Program-made: the position numbers and the translations under genes
NCBI GenBank assembly: GCA_028015205.1
Contig: CM051508.1
Location: forward strand, 11,240,001-11,304,000
Reading direction: 5' to 3'
DNA from: Mytilisepta virgata
Lineage: Eukaryota > Mollusca > Bivalvia > Mytilida > Mytilidae
DNA: 64,000 bases
Notes under the pieces: generated by a model
The model's input: only the letters and a program-made list of their open reading frames with translations
Database searches by the model: none
Told to the model about the DNA's origin: nothing
Shown here: in pieces, positions 11,240 through 24,239 of the stretch
Position numbering within the stretch: the stretch's first letter is position 1
How the letters are laid out: every line of letters starts with the position of its first letter

Positions 11240-12640
11240 AAGCAGTTACTTTTTACATGTAGCTAGAACTATTTTTTGCTTTTAATGTCTATTGATACTC
11301 ATAAGAGATAGTGTAAATAAGTAAGAGCATAACTTATCCACATATAAATAATGTACATACTATATACATCTTTTTTTTAAACAAAAGGGAGTGACTTACA
11401 AGCTGTTAGTTTGTCAAATGTAATATACAATTAACATTGTACTACATCCAGTCTTATTCAACACCAAAGTTTAAACAGTTGAGAGGAGGATGGCCGGATC
11501 AAACCCTTAGCTAGCGATGATGATTTTATGGAAGCTTTGACCTGAATGGTCCTATAAAATTTCACATTGAAATTTCCATTCTTAGTAAAGAGGGCAGTAA
11601 TGGTCTGATGTCATGAAAATATCAATTTGTTAGTTGAACTTTACCCTTTAAATAGGTACAGTCGTTTTGTTGATTACAATCTTGACAATAGAAAAAATGC
11701 CATTAGATAGATTATATTACCTTGCTGTTTTTCTTATGTTTTCATATGAGAGGAATTTATATGTCCAGGGATGTTGAATATTTGCAAAGTAGAAGCTGCA
11801 TATGTATCTTTAAATTTATATTGAAAAGTGAAAATGGTGTATTTCAAATACAATTAAAGTTTTGGTGCATGTATTTGTATGCATGACGATTTGATTAGAT
11901 CCGGGGTTATGGTTCTTTGTAATACGTACAAACTGAACCAATGAAAATTTGCTATTCCAAAATTGAACCCAAAATGTCTCCTGTTGGTTTTATTCTTTCA
12001 GATTATTGTGTATAATAAATATATATTTATTGTTGTTTTTTATTGATTGGTTTACCGTTGCTTACACCAACTTTATTGAATAAAATATTATTCTGTTGTT
12101 TTGTTGACATTTTCAAAAGTAAATATTTTTACTTCATTGACAAATGTGAACTAGATTGTAGCAAGGTGATCAAAACCGAAAGGTGCAATGTATATAGGCA
12201 CTTCTCGTGTGTTGGATCTATGATGTTTCTGTGGTGCCTTCACCAACATATATTTGACTGGGAATTATCCAGAATAAATTTCATTCTGTTTTTATAACCA
12301 ATATCTCCTCAGAAAAGGCAAACGGAATGGTCGCGGTTTTTGAAATTTAAAATTCTAAACCATTACAGACAGTATTTGACAATTCTATGTAGAAACAATC
12401 CGAGCAGCAGCTATGAGAGCCTTACCTAGTTTTACAGTTATAACGATCACATTCTGACCTTGCTATCTAAATTATGTAACAACTTACGAGATTTTTAAGT
12501 TCTAGCAAGCAGTCACCTTATTGGTTGTCATACTGCATTGGCTTTTATAGTATGTTGTATACACCAAAGTGTCAGTATAGATTAAGGTAGTTTGGGTACC
12601 CATATAACCGGTCCAACACCATCACTCTTAAGTGTTTATA
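11240..12640. other. No recognisable feature
   Basis: AT-rich; short ORFs (for example 12043-12297) have no recognisable domain or splice context. Confidence 0.4.
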
Positions 12641-12644
12641 CCAA

Positions 12645-13005
12645 GTCACCGCCTTGGTGATCTCGTTATAGCGTGCTCGACTCGAATGAGGAAGGTCGCG
12701 GTTAGATCCCCGGCCGGGTCAAACTAAAGACATTAAAATAGGTATCGCGGCTTCTCCTCAAAGCACACGGCATCTAGGAGTAAGAGCAAAGATCTACTGG
12801 TCGGCTCGGAGTCAATATAATGTGTCGGAGTGGGGTGATATGTCTTTCTGCGGACAGTTACCTCGTGAACTAGCACATTAAAAATCCGGAACAGCGTGTC
12901 GGTCTAGTACAAAGCAGGGGTCTTATTCATTATCATACATGTTCTCATCCCGATATGCACCTGGCTGCCACTGGACGTTGAACAACAATGCATCCATCCA
13001 TCTAC
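12645..13005 (+). mobile_element. tRNA-derived SINE
   Basis: The head CCTTGGTGATCTCGTTATAG, then GCGTGCTCGACTCGAATGAG, and a B-box-like GCGGTTAGATCCCC form a degenerate tRNA-like promoter. The body is unique. The 3' end CTGCCACTGGACGTTGAACA matches the tail type of the element at 46595-46965, then CATCCATCCAT. This is the layout of tRNA-headed SINEs with a shared 3' domain known from bivalves. Confidence 0.65.
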
Positions 13006-13405
13006 ACCAAGTCAGACTATCATGACTCTCTGTTGTGATAAGTTTGTATTTGTGCTCTTGTATGTTATCTTTTACCCAGGGTTTTGTCTGTTGGGTACGT
13101 TGATTGTTTGGTATGTCATTGTTGACCTTTCCTGTTATCCATTTTGTTGTTTATAAAGATAACAATTAAAAGAGTCAAGGTCACAGGAAAAGTGTTATAG
13201 AGAGACGGATGGACCGACTGAGACTGGCTAATTTAATAATGTAGAATTTCCTTCGAAAATGCGAAGATAGAGAAACAATCGGTCATTCGAGCGGAAGGCC
13301 TTCTGTAAATCAATGCCCTTATGTAAAGATGAAATATATAAAAACAAATCATGCAGTTAATTATAAAATAGATAAAACACATAAGAAGCAGCATCTTACA
13401 TTTTT

Positions 13406-14055
13406 TTATTTTATTTTACAGTTTTCGTAGTTTTCTTCCTTTTGGTCCATAATTGTTTGAGGTATGTTATCAGAATGAATTTGCTGCGGACTACAATCTC
13501 GATAGAAGTGAGTTTCACGTTGTTCAGTCTGAAGGGGTTGGTACGCATTTTCGTACCTGTTAGATCCTTCTCTAAATATAGAGCTATGTTGGCTAGTGGT
13601 CGAACTTCTTTCTGTCTCGTCGTAAGTATCAAGAGATATATCCCCAATTGTTGCTGTTTGACAGATTTCATAATTCCCCACTAACTGTTCATTATAATCC
13701 CTGTATATGTGAATGTCCACCTGCTGTGCTTGCAAAGATTGGTAAGAGTTTTCGTACTCATCTGTTTGTCCTACAAATGACGAACTTCGCGAGCTGCTGC
13801 TATTATCCGCGTCTGTCTCGACAGTAGTCGGCTGATTAGCGTTGTAGTCAGGCGATGTCTCTATTAAGTCCCCATTAATTGTTCTGATTTCAGCATAATT
13901 CGTTTCCACTGGAATTTGTTCAATTCTTTGCTTTTTTGTTCGAAGTTTGAACCAGAAAACAAAGTGAGTGAATATCAAGTACAGGACAAGGACTCCAATT
14001 ATATTACCCGATAGTAGCCAGTTGTTAGCATTTGATTTTGGTTCCATGACAGGTG
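13406..14055 (-). CDS. R2 exon: transmembrane and duplicated-module tail
   Basis: Terminal exon after TTTTGTAG, phase 1, 215 codons plus TAA. EPKSNANNWLLSGNIIG leads into the membrane segment (VLVLYLIFTHFVFWF) and a basic stop-transfer (KLRTKKQR). The tail has TNYAEI, then two related blocks: one with DEYENSYQSLQ...HIYRDYNEQ...YEICQT, the second with NRYENAYQPLQ...HFYRDCSPQ...YENCKIK. R1 and R4 have a single block. Confidence 0.85.
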
Positions 14056-17000
14056 CTACAAAAGTTTATAGAGTCACATTATTGTTAAAGTTTTCGAATG
14101 CATCTAAAAGATATATCATATATTAAAGGGTTGTTTTCTCATCGCCATTTACCCATTTTTCAGTTGATAAATTTATTTGGAATTTCATATTGCACTGGCA
14201 TTTGTTGAATTCTATGCTGTTTTCTCCTACGTTTTATCCAGAAATGAAATGAGAAAATACCAAGTACAAGACGTGGCCTCCGATTATATTACCGAATATT
14301 AACCAGTGGTTGTTTTTGGTTCGTAAATCACTACAAACCACATTATATTTTGATTGTTATGTTTAGCTACTTAGAAATGCACCTTAATTTGTTTTGGCTT
14401 ATCTGTAAAACGCATAGCTTTTTTAGCTCACCTGGCTAAAGCCATTGTGAGCTTTTGCTATCCTTTGTGTCCGTCGTTCGTCCGTTAACCTTTCACATTT
14501 CAATCTTCTCCAAAACACCATGGCCACTTGAAACTAAACTTGATTGGGATGTTCAGTGGATGGTCCTCTAGGAAGTTTATATTTTTGCTTCTGAAGCTAC
14601 ATAAGCAATTGAATTGTTTTATTGCAGGAGTGATCCTTACATGGTCCTCTACAAAGTTTATGTTTTTTGTGCCGATATGAAATCCAAACTGGCCACAACC
14701 AAGGGACACATTTAGCATAGGATCCTTTGCAAAATACACACAAACATCTTCTGACAAGAAACCGTTTGGCAAATGTAAGTATTATTATGCATGAATGATC
14801 AGATATGGTCCTTAACAAAACTGATTTTTGGTGCCGATCCGAAATTCAACATGGCTGTCATGTTCAATTATGCACTCTGATTTGGTGTAATTTCCAAACC
14901 CTCTTCTCTGAAACTACAAAAGCAATTGAATTGTTATATTACAGGAATGATTCTTACTCGTTCTTCTAGAAATTTTATGTTTTTCTTGTCAATCTGAAAT
15001 CCAAGATGGTCGCCACCTTGGAAGACATTTAACATGGGATCCTATGGAGAAAGTAACAAACATCTTGTCAGAAACTGTTTGACAGATGGATGTAATATTA
15101 TGCGTGAATGATCAGATAATGGTCCTTAACAAAATTTATGTTTTTGGTTCTGATAAATTCCACATGGCAATTTATACACCCAATTGTCTGAAATTTCAAA
15201 AATGTTCTTCTCTGAAACTACCAAAATTGAATTGTTATATTGCAGGAATGATCCTTACATGGTTTTATGATTATCAGAAATTGGTCCTTAACAAAATTAT
15301 GTTTGTGGTGCTGATCCAAAATTTGACATGGCTGCAAGGGTCAATTATGCACTTTGAGATATCTTCTCAGAAATCAAACCATGCACAAATGAACTGAGGT
15401 AGTCTTTGTTGTCTTTTGGTGTTTATCCAATATTCAAAATAATTGCCGACACCGATCATACTTTACCATTGAACCCTATTGGATATATATATAAACTTCT
15501 CACAAAACATTTCCCACATTTAAACACACTCCTATACAAATCATACTAGAAATGAAACACATGATGGCCATGACCATCTGATTCACATTTTTTCTGTTTA
15601 TTGTCTATATAAATGAGGTGATCGATACAGGATCTTGAGAGCCTCGGGTTTTTAATTAATGTTTTTTGTTTGAAACTTTGGTCGTATAAGAAATCATAAA
15701 TTCTCTTCGGAATTTTTGCTTTTTTCTTAAGGTTTAGATATTTTCTAACTTTTAACAGAATTAAATATTCTCATTCAGTGAACCAAATTTGGCATCACAT
15801 ATACTCCGATTAACATTTTCTGTAATTACAATAAAAGTTATTTTATGTTAAAGACACATTCAAGTAAAATTAAAACATTGTATGCTTATACTAACACTTA
15901 TACGAAAAGACCTCGTTTTGTATATGCGATGCAAACTTTTATGATGCACAGTTTTTGAAAAGCCTTCTTTATATGTTTGAGTAAATTGTGTGAACGACTG
16001 TTTAAAAAACATATTTTTAACTACATTTAAGTGTTGATTTTTCTTCGCCATTCATCCATTGCTGGGTTGAAACATTATAACCTTCATAGAGTATTGTGTT
16101 TTCAGAAACTTCCTGATTTACTGAAACAAAATGAAATTTATACAGCATAGTATAAATTTACTATATCTAATATTAATATCTTTGGATTGTTATTTTGAAA
16201 CTCCTGGGACGATGCCTCTGCATGGTGGACCCTAGGTCTTCGCCAACCCAGTCGACAGACTTGTCTGACACGATTATTCACTGATTTGTTATAGAAATTA
16301 CCAGTATTTAGCAAAATTAAAAAATAATAGAATTACTAAGGATTCATTCCTTGTATTGCACATGGTAGATCTCCTTAGCTGGAATTTGGCTTCCAAATTC
16401 GGAGTTTTGGTTAAGAGTACTTCTTGTTTTAAGATAAGTTTGGTTTTTGATCTTCCAAATGTTTCGGTTTTAATGAGGCTGCTGAGAGGTGACTCCTTGA
16501 AATGCGTCGTATACAGCATAGTATAAATTTACCATATCTAATATTAGTATCTTTGGATTGTTATTTTAATGAATTAGGAAATAATTATTTCTGTAGTACA
16601 TAATATTAGAAAAATATCCTGATGGAAATTAAGCTACCAACTTCAAAATACATGAAATAAGTGCAATGCCATACTAAATACAACAGCTGCTATTGGTTTG
16701 ATTATTTCATACAATATTCTTTCACAAAAGGCTGTCGACACGCACATGTTTATCTTTATATTACAAGTCTGGAGTATTTATTGAGCTACGTTGCACGTTT
16801 TTCTTTGCGAAATTTGAAACATTATTTTAATTCAGATATACTGCTGTTTCAGTTCTCTACCATGTTTTATATAGTTTGATCCCATTTAGATCTTGTTATA
16901 CATTGTGCATATATTGTACTTGCCAAATTTGTTTCAGAAATGTTCTTCTATAAACAGTTACTTTATCGTTATAATATAATATGTTTCATCTTCATGTACA

Positions 17001-18961
17001 TCATTTATCAATTTTTTGTATTACATTATTTACATCGAATTGCCGGTAAATGTTATAAATCTCTCCAAATGTCGTATTGATGCATACCCTTTATGTGAAT
17101 TTTAATATTTAAGACAACTGACGAGTCTTTAATGTGCAAAATTTATGCATTAAAATTAGTATACATAGAATACTAATTTATATTACTAACTTGATACATA
17201 TACCGATAGAATACAAGTGGTAACGAGAGTAACATTGCTCTGTTTATATTATTTCCATACTATCTTGAACTTTATGCTTTAAATTTCTTATATACAAATG
17301 TTACATTTTGGTTTGGGTTTCAAATTGCAACCCTTAAACACAAGTGATGAGTCTTAAATCGATGAAATATGCACATTTTGTGCTTAAAAATTTGAATCAT
17401 AGAGTAACCTAAATAATACACTTTAACAGTATAAATTAAGCTGAAAAATGATATTTATATTCTAAGAATATTGTAATAGTATAAATTGTACGCTTATTGT
17501 ATCTCCTTGCAAACGTTTTTGTATGTTGTTATTCTATCTGTATGCAGGATTTGTCCATATCTAATAAAATGTTTTTTTTACAATAATTTAAAACATTATA
17601 TTATGGTCAATTCAAAGTTTAATAAGACGTTTTTGCAATAAATACAAATTTGGGAAATGCAACAAAGCGCGTTCATTCAAAGCATCTTATGTTGCCAACT
17701 ATAAGTTTACTTGTATTGAACAAAATAGAAATATTCAAAAATTAGTAGTAAAGCAAACCAATTTGGCATTATTGGTTTATTTAACTTTCATGAAATATTA
17801 ATACAAATACCAGTCCTACCTTTAAAGAGAACCTGGTAAATGACTGTATAGGTTATACTGTCCTTCAAATATTCACATTTGTACATTCCCTCATCTTTCA
17901 TCGAGAATTCTTTTATTTCCAGGTTATATAAACCATTCTTCTCTCCAACAAGTCTGATGTTCGACTTGTTCAGCTTTGGATTTATATCTATCCCATCGGT
18001 ATAATTAATAAAGGTATCATTTGTTGTTGTATTCCTACCTGCAGCGCAGTCCCAGGTAGCCCTTTCATAAGTTGATGTACAATGCAGCACAATCGTTTCA
18101 CCCGCTTTGCCATAAATTGTCCTTTCTGTTTTAGTCTTACCTTATAAAAGTTACACAATTACAAAATGGCAAGAATTAGAAATAGTTGAAACTGAATGAC
18201 TTAAATAGTTATTTGCTTGTTTGGTGCTTTAAAAGGTATATTAGCGATCGCAGCGAGCGCTATAGGAGCATATGGGTCATTTAGAAAAATCTTTGTTAAA
18301 TGGGGGCAGCCATTATGCAATTCGAAGTGAACTTATTTGTTAAAGCGAAAATGGCCATATTGAGCTACATACTAAGGCTAGAAAAAGTTTCGGTTGACAG
18401 AGGAAGGGAAATAACTTGATTTAAATTATATTTTTCGAGACAGAATCGTGATACCGGAAATTAGTTTTTGAAAAGGGCTATTGGTATTGCTGCCCTCCCA
18501 TCATTTGCCACGCCAACAGCATATTAATTCAAATTTACCAATATTTTGACTTTTGGTAATACAAATGTAACATAAAAAAACATCCCAAGTATAAAACGAT
18601 GGCCAAGCGTTCTGTGTTGTTTCTTTCATGCCGCTAGCATTTACCGTAGCCCTTGACATCAATTCTGGTGACTCCAGTCGATTTTACAACAAAACTTAAT
18701 CAAATCTGCTTCTGTTCAAGTATGGAAGGTACGGAATTTTGCATACTCGATGTCATCCGTGTCATACATATATATAGAAATATTGTTTATTAATTGTAAA
18801 AATGTAACACTTTATCAGCATAAGATCAACCGATTAAGAGATTTAGATTACAAAACTTACTTCCTGCTTGTACTACTAATATGGCGGTTGTTACTCGAAA
18901 AATCCATATCCATATATTAATACAGGTCCGCTTTTGCGTCATAATGAAATGGTGGATTGGC
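13406..18961 (-). CDS. R2: single-Ig transmembrane receptor with tyrosine-rich tail
   Basis: Three exons: 18961-18861 (ATG at 18942), 18140-17820, 14055-13406. The coding total is 82+321+650 bp, exactly 351 codons, 350 residues, all joints in phase 1. Signal peptide 1-27, V-type Ig about 28-134, membrane segment about 148-170, cytoplasmic tail 171-350. The tail carries ETNYAEI (fits the ITSM rule TxYxx[VI]) and a duplicated module with YENSYQSL and YENAYQPL, plus NYEIC and NYENC. This suggests a compact recognition receptor signalling through SH2 proteins. The 3.8-kb second intron could hide a stalk exon like that of R1; I did not find one. Confidence 0.82.
14185..14330 (-). pseudogene. Fragment of a receptor membrane exon
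   Basis: The reverse strand gives RTKNNHWLIFGNIIGGHVLYLVFSHFIS followed by a stop and a frame change, matching the start of the R1/R2 tail exon. It lies just upstream of the intact R2 tail exon and is a leftover of another duplicated unit. Confidence 0.65.
14425..15410 (+). repeat. Mollusc-type repeat with about three internal units
   Basis: Opens with TTTAGCTCACCTGGCTAAAG and GTCCGTCGTTCGTCCGTTAA, then repeats a block with ATGATC(C/T)TTAC, GGTCCTCTACAAAGTTTATG-like and GCCGAT(A/C)(T/C)GAAAT. Located in the 3.8-kb R2 intron. Non-coding. Confidence 0.6.
16141..16568 (+). mobile_element. Non-autonomous element with 56-bp terminal direct repeats, copy 1
   Basis: The sequence starting TACAGCATAGTATAAATTTA occurs at 16141 and again at 16512, about 56 bp with two mismatches, enclosing about 315 bp with no coding capacity. 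The whole recurs inverted at 48222-48655. Lies in the R2 intron. Confidence 0.65.
17085..17400 (+). repeat. Fragments of the GATGAGTC repeat family
   Basis: AACTGACGAGTCTTTAATGT at about 17117 and CAAGTGATGAGTCTTAAATC at about 17341, each followed by a GTGCA-type block, match the family at 24310 and 44040. Confidence 0.45.
17820..18140 (-). CDS. R2 exon: V-type Ig domain
   Basis: Phase 1-1 exon of 321 bp between TTATAAG and GTAGGA. Hallmarks: ETIVLHCTS (B-strand Cys), RATWDCAAG (Trp with an extra Cys) and KDEGMYKCEYL (F-strand). The extra Cys beside the Trp suggests an additional disulfide. Several N-glycosylation sequons are present. Confidence 0.85.
18230..18545. mobile_element. Possible MITE in R2 intron 1
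   Basis: A GC-rich start (TTAGCGATCGCAGCGAGCGC) stands out from AT-rich surroundings. The right end and inverted repeats could not be defined. Confidence 0.3.
18861..18961 (-). CDS. R2 exon: 5' leader, start codon and signal peptide
   Basis: Acceptor CTTTCAG just before 18961, then a short leader and ATG at 18942. It encodes MTQKRTCINIWIWIF... ending AILVVQAG, basic then hydrophobic, a signal peptide. Donor GTAAGT in phase 1. It is clearly paralogous to the R1 exon (MTQKRICINV...). An upstream non-coding exon ending near 19337 at GTAAGTGTT is likely. Confidence 0.75.
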
Positions 18962-19309
18962 CTGAAAGTATTGATAGAAAAAACCAAAAGGTGGGCATTC
19001 GTTAACTATTTAAAGTGTGTATGCGAAAGTATGTATAATGTTGAATCATTAACTATGACATAAGCTTCCTTATATCAGAAAACAAACCAATGTTTTTAAA
19101 AAACAAGACCGAAGTAGAATAAACTATTGATATTGCCGAAAGTGTATACAAGCATCACAGATTAAAGAGATATAAACTATGACATCAATCTAAAACATTG
19201 TAATGTGCAGTCTCACAATAAGCCTTGAATGACAAAAGATGTTTCCAAAGGGTTGCCTAATTACAATCCATAAGGGAACAAACTTTGAGTTTCTGCATTC
19301 CATACTATT

Positions 19310-19600
19310 TGACTTGAAGAAAAAATTAACTAACACTTACCGTATTACTTGGCATCTAATCTGCTATGAGAGATAAAATTTCAGATATAGGATTTTGCGT
19401 ACATGGGAATGAGGAAATACATAGTACCAAATAATATATATTTGTGTATTAAATAGGAAGTTTTAATTTAACGTGTTAATAACAGAATAAATGAGTTTGA
19501 AAATTGGCAATGAATCAAGGCAGATCTCTCTATTACAAGGACTTGATATTGCATTGATTTACTTTTATGTATTGTTTTGTATATTGTGTCTTCCTCCTTT
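19310..19600 (-). promoter_or_regulatory. R2 upstream region paralogous to R1 upstream region
   Basis: Counterpart of 7080-7345. Conservation of this non-coding block next to two paralogous start exons suggests a transcription start region or untranslated exon. It could also be plain duplicated flank. Confidence 0.4.
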
Positions 19601-19671
19601 TGCTGTATTTGTATACACATTATAACGGTACACCTGTTCCCCTCGGTCACTTTACAAATGTTTCATTCATA

Positions 19672-19825
19672 CACTGAAGTTTATGCACCAGAGACATTTT
19701 TCAAAGGTAGGCACTAAGTTCGGTATGCATAAAAACTTCTTAACTTAAGTCTTTCTTAAACTAACATTTTGCTAGGAATTGTCTTAGCTAAGCAATATAC
19801 TAAAGTCATATGCACAAAACTACTT
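19672..19825 (+). repeat. Dispersed repeat, copy 2
   Basis: Same sequence as 2653-2790, same orientation, with an insertion near AACATTTTGCTAGGAATTGT. Confidence 0.65.
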
Positions 19826-19829
19826 AATC

Positions 19830-22800
19830 AAGAAAACTTAAGTACATTTTTATCATATCAATCCACACTATTGAGCCGTTGTTTTAAAACTGACCACGAG
19901 TAACTCTTTGTTAATGTGTTAACATGAATTCGTGCGTGTTTGTATAGCCCTTGGTTAATATTATAGATCTTTACGACAAAAAACTGTTTTGTTTGACCTT
20001 TAGTTTTAAAAAGCCATGTAATATTTGCTGGATTGAAATGGTTTTCGCGCAAATTATTTTTCCAAATGTATGAAATTAAAATATGTTATGAAAAAATGAT
20101 AGGTATGTTTATCTATATCTATAAATTTTAATATTAAAGTTTGAATATTAAGTAAAAGATTTTCTCGAATATTGGCAACGAAGAAATTGTCACTTTTGGC
20201 GGAATATTTAACTCGTACAATGTCGTAGAAAGGATATAAATAATTAGCGAAAAACTTTTTTGAAAAGGGTATGGAATTTGGAATGTTTTTTGTCAAATAT
20301 ATATTTTGATCACCAAAAGGTGCCCCCTACTGACGTATTCATTGATAAAATTGGCTTAGCGGTTGATTTATTATATTTTATTATTAAAGATGACACATGA
20401 TGTATTTGTATTTACATTTTTTACCAAGTGACAAACGGTGAATCTTTGAGGGAGTTATAAAGTAATTTAATTCTTAAAAAAGGCGTCATCTTATTGCAAA
20501 GTTTACGTTATAAAGATTCATATTATATTGCAAATGTACAAGACGTTTTCACGAAGAAATCTCCCTTTATCATTGGGATATAGTGAATTTGTAAATTTAA
20601 CACAAAAATGCAACACTGTTTATACATGTTATATTCATATATTGTAAAGTTTCATATTAATCACGATCTTCATTTAGAGTTACGATTTGTAAATTTTGTA
20701 GAAACATGATCCTTTCTATGGCACTTTGTTCTATGTTGTATTTTTTTGTTAGTGCGTATAGAGGTATCAGTAATGAAATTTTTGAAAGACTCGCATGAAA
20801 TAAATCTCAGAGTTATCAAAACTAGCAAATCCGTTTTCTTCTAATGGCACTTCTATCTTTAATCATATTGAGCGATGTTGAACAAGCTGGCTTTTTTAAA
20901 AATGAAGTCACTGATGAGTAAAATTTACACATCCATGCTTGTCATGATAGCAAAAACGTTCTAATAAGACAGTATATGTGTAAATATATTTTGAATATAG
21001 TGTGTAGATTTTAACAAATTAACGAGAGCCTATTATTATAAATTTATCTTATCTTATTTGTTTTAGCCTTTAGCACATGTATACGCCTCAACTTTATGCC
21101 AGTCACACACAATAATACATGTATAGAATGAATAAGTAAATTATGATTTTTTAAAAATTGACCTCACTCAAACTTTAAAATAAGTATTCATAGATTAGAG
21201 AAAAATGAGGAGGACGGATAATGTTTTTAAAATATCCGAAAATTCATGTCCCATACCTATACTGTAAGCGTGAAGTTTTGCTATTTATTAAGTAGCTTAG
21301 AAATGTATGATTTAATGGTTTTGAAACGACTTAAGTCACCTTCATAGGTATCTTTGAGTTAAGTCAAATTTTAAGTGTTTACTTAATTTATGCATGTGAT
21401 TTAAGTGGAGGAGAGGATAAAGTAATATTTTTCTAATTCTTAACTTAAGTTGTTTAATGTATACAACTTACGTAGTCAATGTGGACAGAGTTTACTTACG
21501 TCATTTCTTCGTTAAATATTAACTTACGATAGCATACGGTGTCTGGGTACATAATGGAATTGCCAAGACTAATACTTTGTGGTGCTAGTTCCACTCTCAG
21601 TTATATATCTTAACGCATTGTATTTCAAAACAAGGATATGGGCCTGTTTTGACCCTTTTCAAACCAACTTTACATTAATTATTGCTGTTATAGCAAAAGA
21701 TAATTTTCAACTACCACCCCTGTCTTGTTTAATCTTGACCATATAGAATATTTTAGAAACTTTTACTTTTCTGTGCGGAACTGATTCAAACCTGCATCAT
21801 AGAAATGAGTAATATTGGTTTACCTTGATCTACATTATAAATTGAATTAGTATTTATTACATTGTTTCCTATTTGTGAGAGTTATTTCCTTATTGGTACG
21901 AAGTCTGCTTGGTATTCGAGAGGAAATGTGACCCACATTTAGAGAGGAAATATCACCTATACTTTGCACCAACAAATGATCAATTTTGTTATAAATAAAA
22001 GGGTTATAATTCGAGAAACCGGTTTAACTCATCGTAAGTATTTTTCTGTTCCAGTCAAGTCACACTGATCACTGTTGAGTGTATGTCAATAGTTCAGTCT
22101 TTATTTTTTGTCGTGAATTTTTTATTGATTAGTATTTCGTTGATAACCCTTAATAAATATGACTACGAAATATTGCCATAGTTATTCACTAATAAATTTT
22201 GTGTGATAAAATATGAATAAAAATTAACCTAAATACAAACCAGAAGGTTGGGAAATACAGTAAACATTCTATTAGTGAACACGGTTAAAAATAACACCAA
22301 TGATCCTTAACTTACATGAGGTGCATAGGTCCTCAATGTGCATATACAATAATTCACATGTATATCATTATCATTATATACCCATGGATACTATTCAACA
22401 AGAATGAAAAAAATAGTAATCATAAACATCGTGTGCTGTAGGAAATCTTATCATAGTATACACACAAAATATTAGAATAATGATTATGAATAAAATAATT
22501 AGTTTTAACATATACAAATGTATAAAATTTTAAAAATTATAAGACGTTTCCATATTTTTAATTTGTTTTTATTTAGCATAATTTACCATATTAGTATTAT
22601 TATATTATTATTCCACTTTATTTTTTATCTTTTTAACCATTCTATTTGTTTTGTAATTATTTATTACGCAGAATTGACTAGTAAATCTCTAATTTATTTG
22701 ACCAATCATTCACTTACTCATTCAGTCATCTCAAACTTACTGACTATTCAAGGTTTTAATAATAAAATAGTCAACAATAAGAGAGAATATAGAAAGCTGA

Positions 22801-24230
22801 CCTTATGCAAGAAAATATCATTCAATAGACAATTCAAAGTAGAGAACACAATATACACATTTTCGGGTAGAACATTGTTTGTTGGGTGGTTACAGAACAA
22901 AGAAATTCCCTCCAAAAGTACTTATAATCAAATACACTAAACGATAGGTTCATAAACTAATTAGCATATTAAAAATAGAAATTTATACAGTAGATTAAAG
23001 TTGGTATATAATTCTCCCGATAATTTTGAAACAATTAAAAACAAAACACACAAAAAAAAAAGAAGATTTTTATATTATATTAGATAATTGATGATTCAAT
23101 GAGAAGAATTTCGCAGTTTTCTATATTACAATGTATGTCTGCAAAATTCATAGTTAAATCCCTATATCAGGTATATTATTAAAAATATATTCGGTTTTGT
23201 TGGTTCATCAACATATAATAAAATTACACTTTTTTTTAAATGAAAGTAAACAATGAAACTGCAAATATACAGATGCATTTTAGTCAAGGTATCTACTAAA
23301 GAAAAAAAAATTTACAGAAATATCTTAAAATAGAGACAGATACCTTGTTTATAGTCGAGTAATTAAGCATTACTCATCCCTTGCTGTTGAAAACAACGTG
23401 GGAGAGAAGGTCAAGAGAGAGACAAAAAAAATAATAAGAAGATAAAAACAAAGTAAAATAATAAATAAATAAATAAATAACAAAAACCAAGAAATAAAAC
23501 ATCACAGAGAATAAAACAAAACATTGCAATATTATTGATTTAATACATATTCTTTAAAAAGATTGCTCAAAAAGTTAAGTAAACATAAACATGCTATGTT
23601 AGATGTATGTATATACTATTTGTTTTGTATAACGAAGTGAATCCATGTATTTGATTGGTCGGCGACAAAAGCATTACACTTAAATATGACCCCAATGGTA
23701 ATTCAAGTGTAATGATATTGGTATAATGACTTCCTCTATTTTATCGTCATATTGAAACAATTGATTAACTTCATTAGATCAACATTGCGAAATATGGCCT
23801 TAACACGACTTTAACCCACTCTGACCTGACACACAAAGCTAAATTTAAAATTTTTATGTCTTTACATACATGAAATGACACGGATATATGTCATTTCCTG
23901 AATCAATTGATAGACGATTGTTGACTTTCAATTGTATTTTAAGGAAAGCAATTGTTCACAAGAGTCACTTAGTTGATACAGGTGAATACTTGTTATTAAT
24001 TACTCTCATTGACATTTTGTTTGTTTAAAATGATTTAGTTGATATTCACCTCTATTTATGGAGTAATGACACTTCTGGGAATCATAGTAAACTTCCTTTG
24101 TAGAACTTATGATTCAATTTGTTTCTTACAATTGATTGTTGTTACAAATTCAAATTTATTTACATTTTTTTCTTAAATAAAACAACACTCAATTCCATAG
24201 TGACAGAGTATAAAAATACACTTGTACTTT
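19830..24230. other. AT-rich intergenic region, no recognised gene
   Basis: Very AT-rich, with a (TAAA)n run near 23461-23480. The longest open frame (22518-22940) is low-complexity and hydrophobic by composition. No domain, splice pattern or repeat with clear ends was seen. Confidence 0.45.
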
Positions 24231-24239
24231 CGCAAAATA

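Noticed and set aside
12661..12725. Functional tRNA gene
   Set aside because: The B box is degenerate, no cloverleaf could be drawn, and it continues into a SINE body and tail.
22518..22940. 140-residue open frame on the plus strand
   Set aside because: Composition (Phe, Ile, Leu, Asn, Tyr) is what AT-rich DNA gives by chance; no domain, splice context or paralog in the window.
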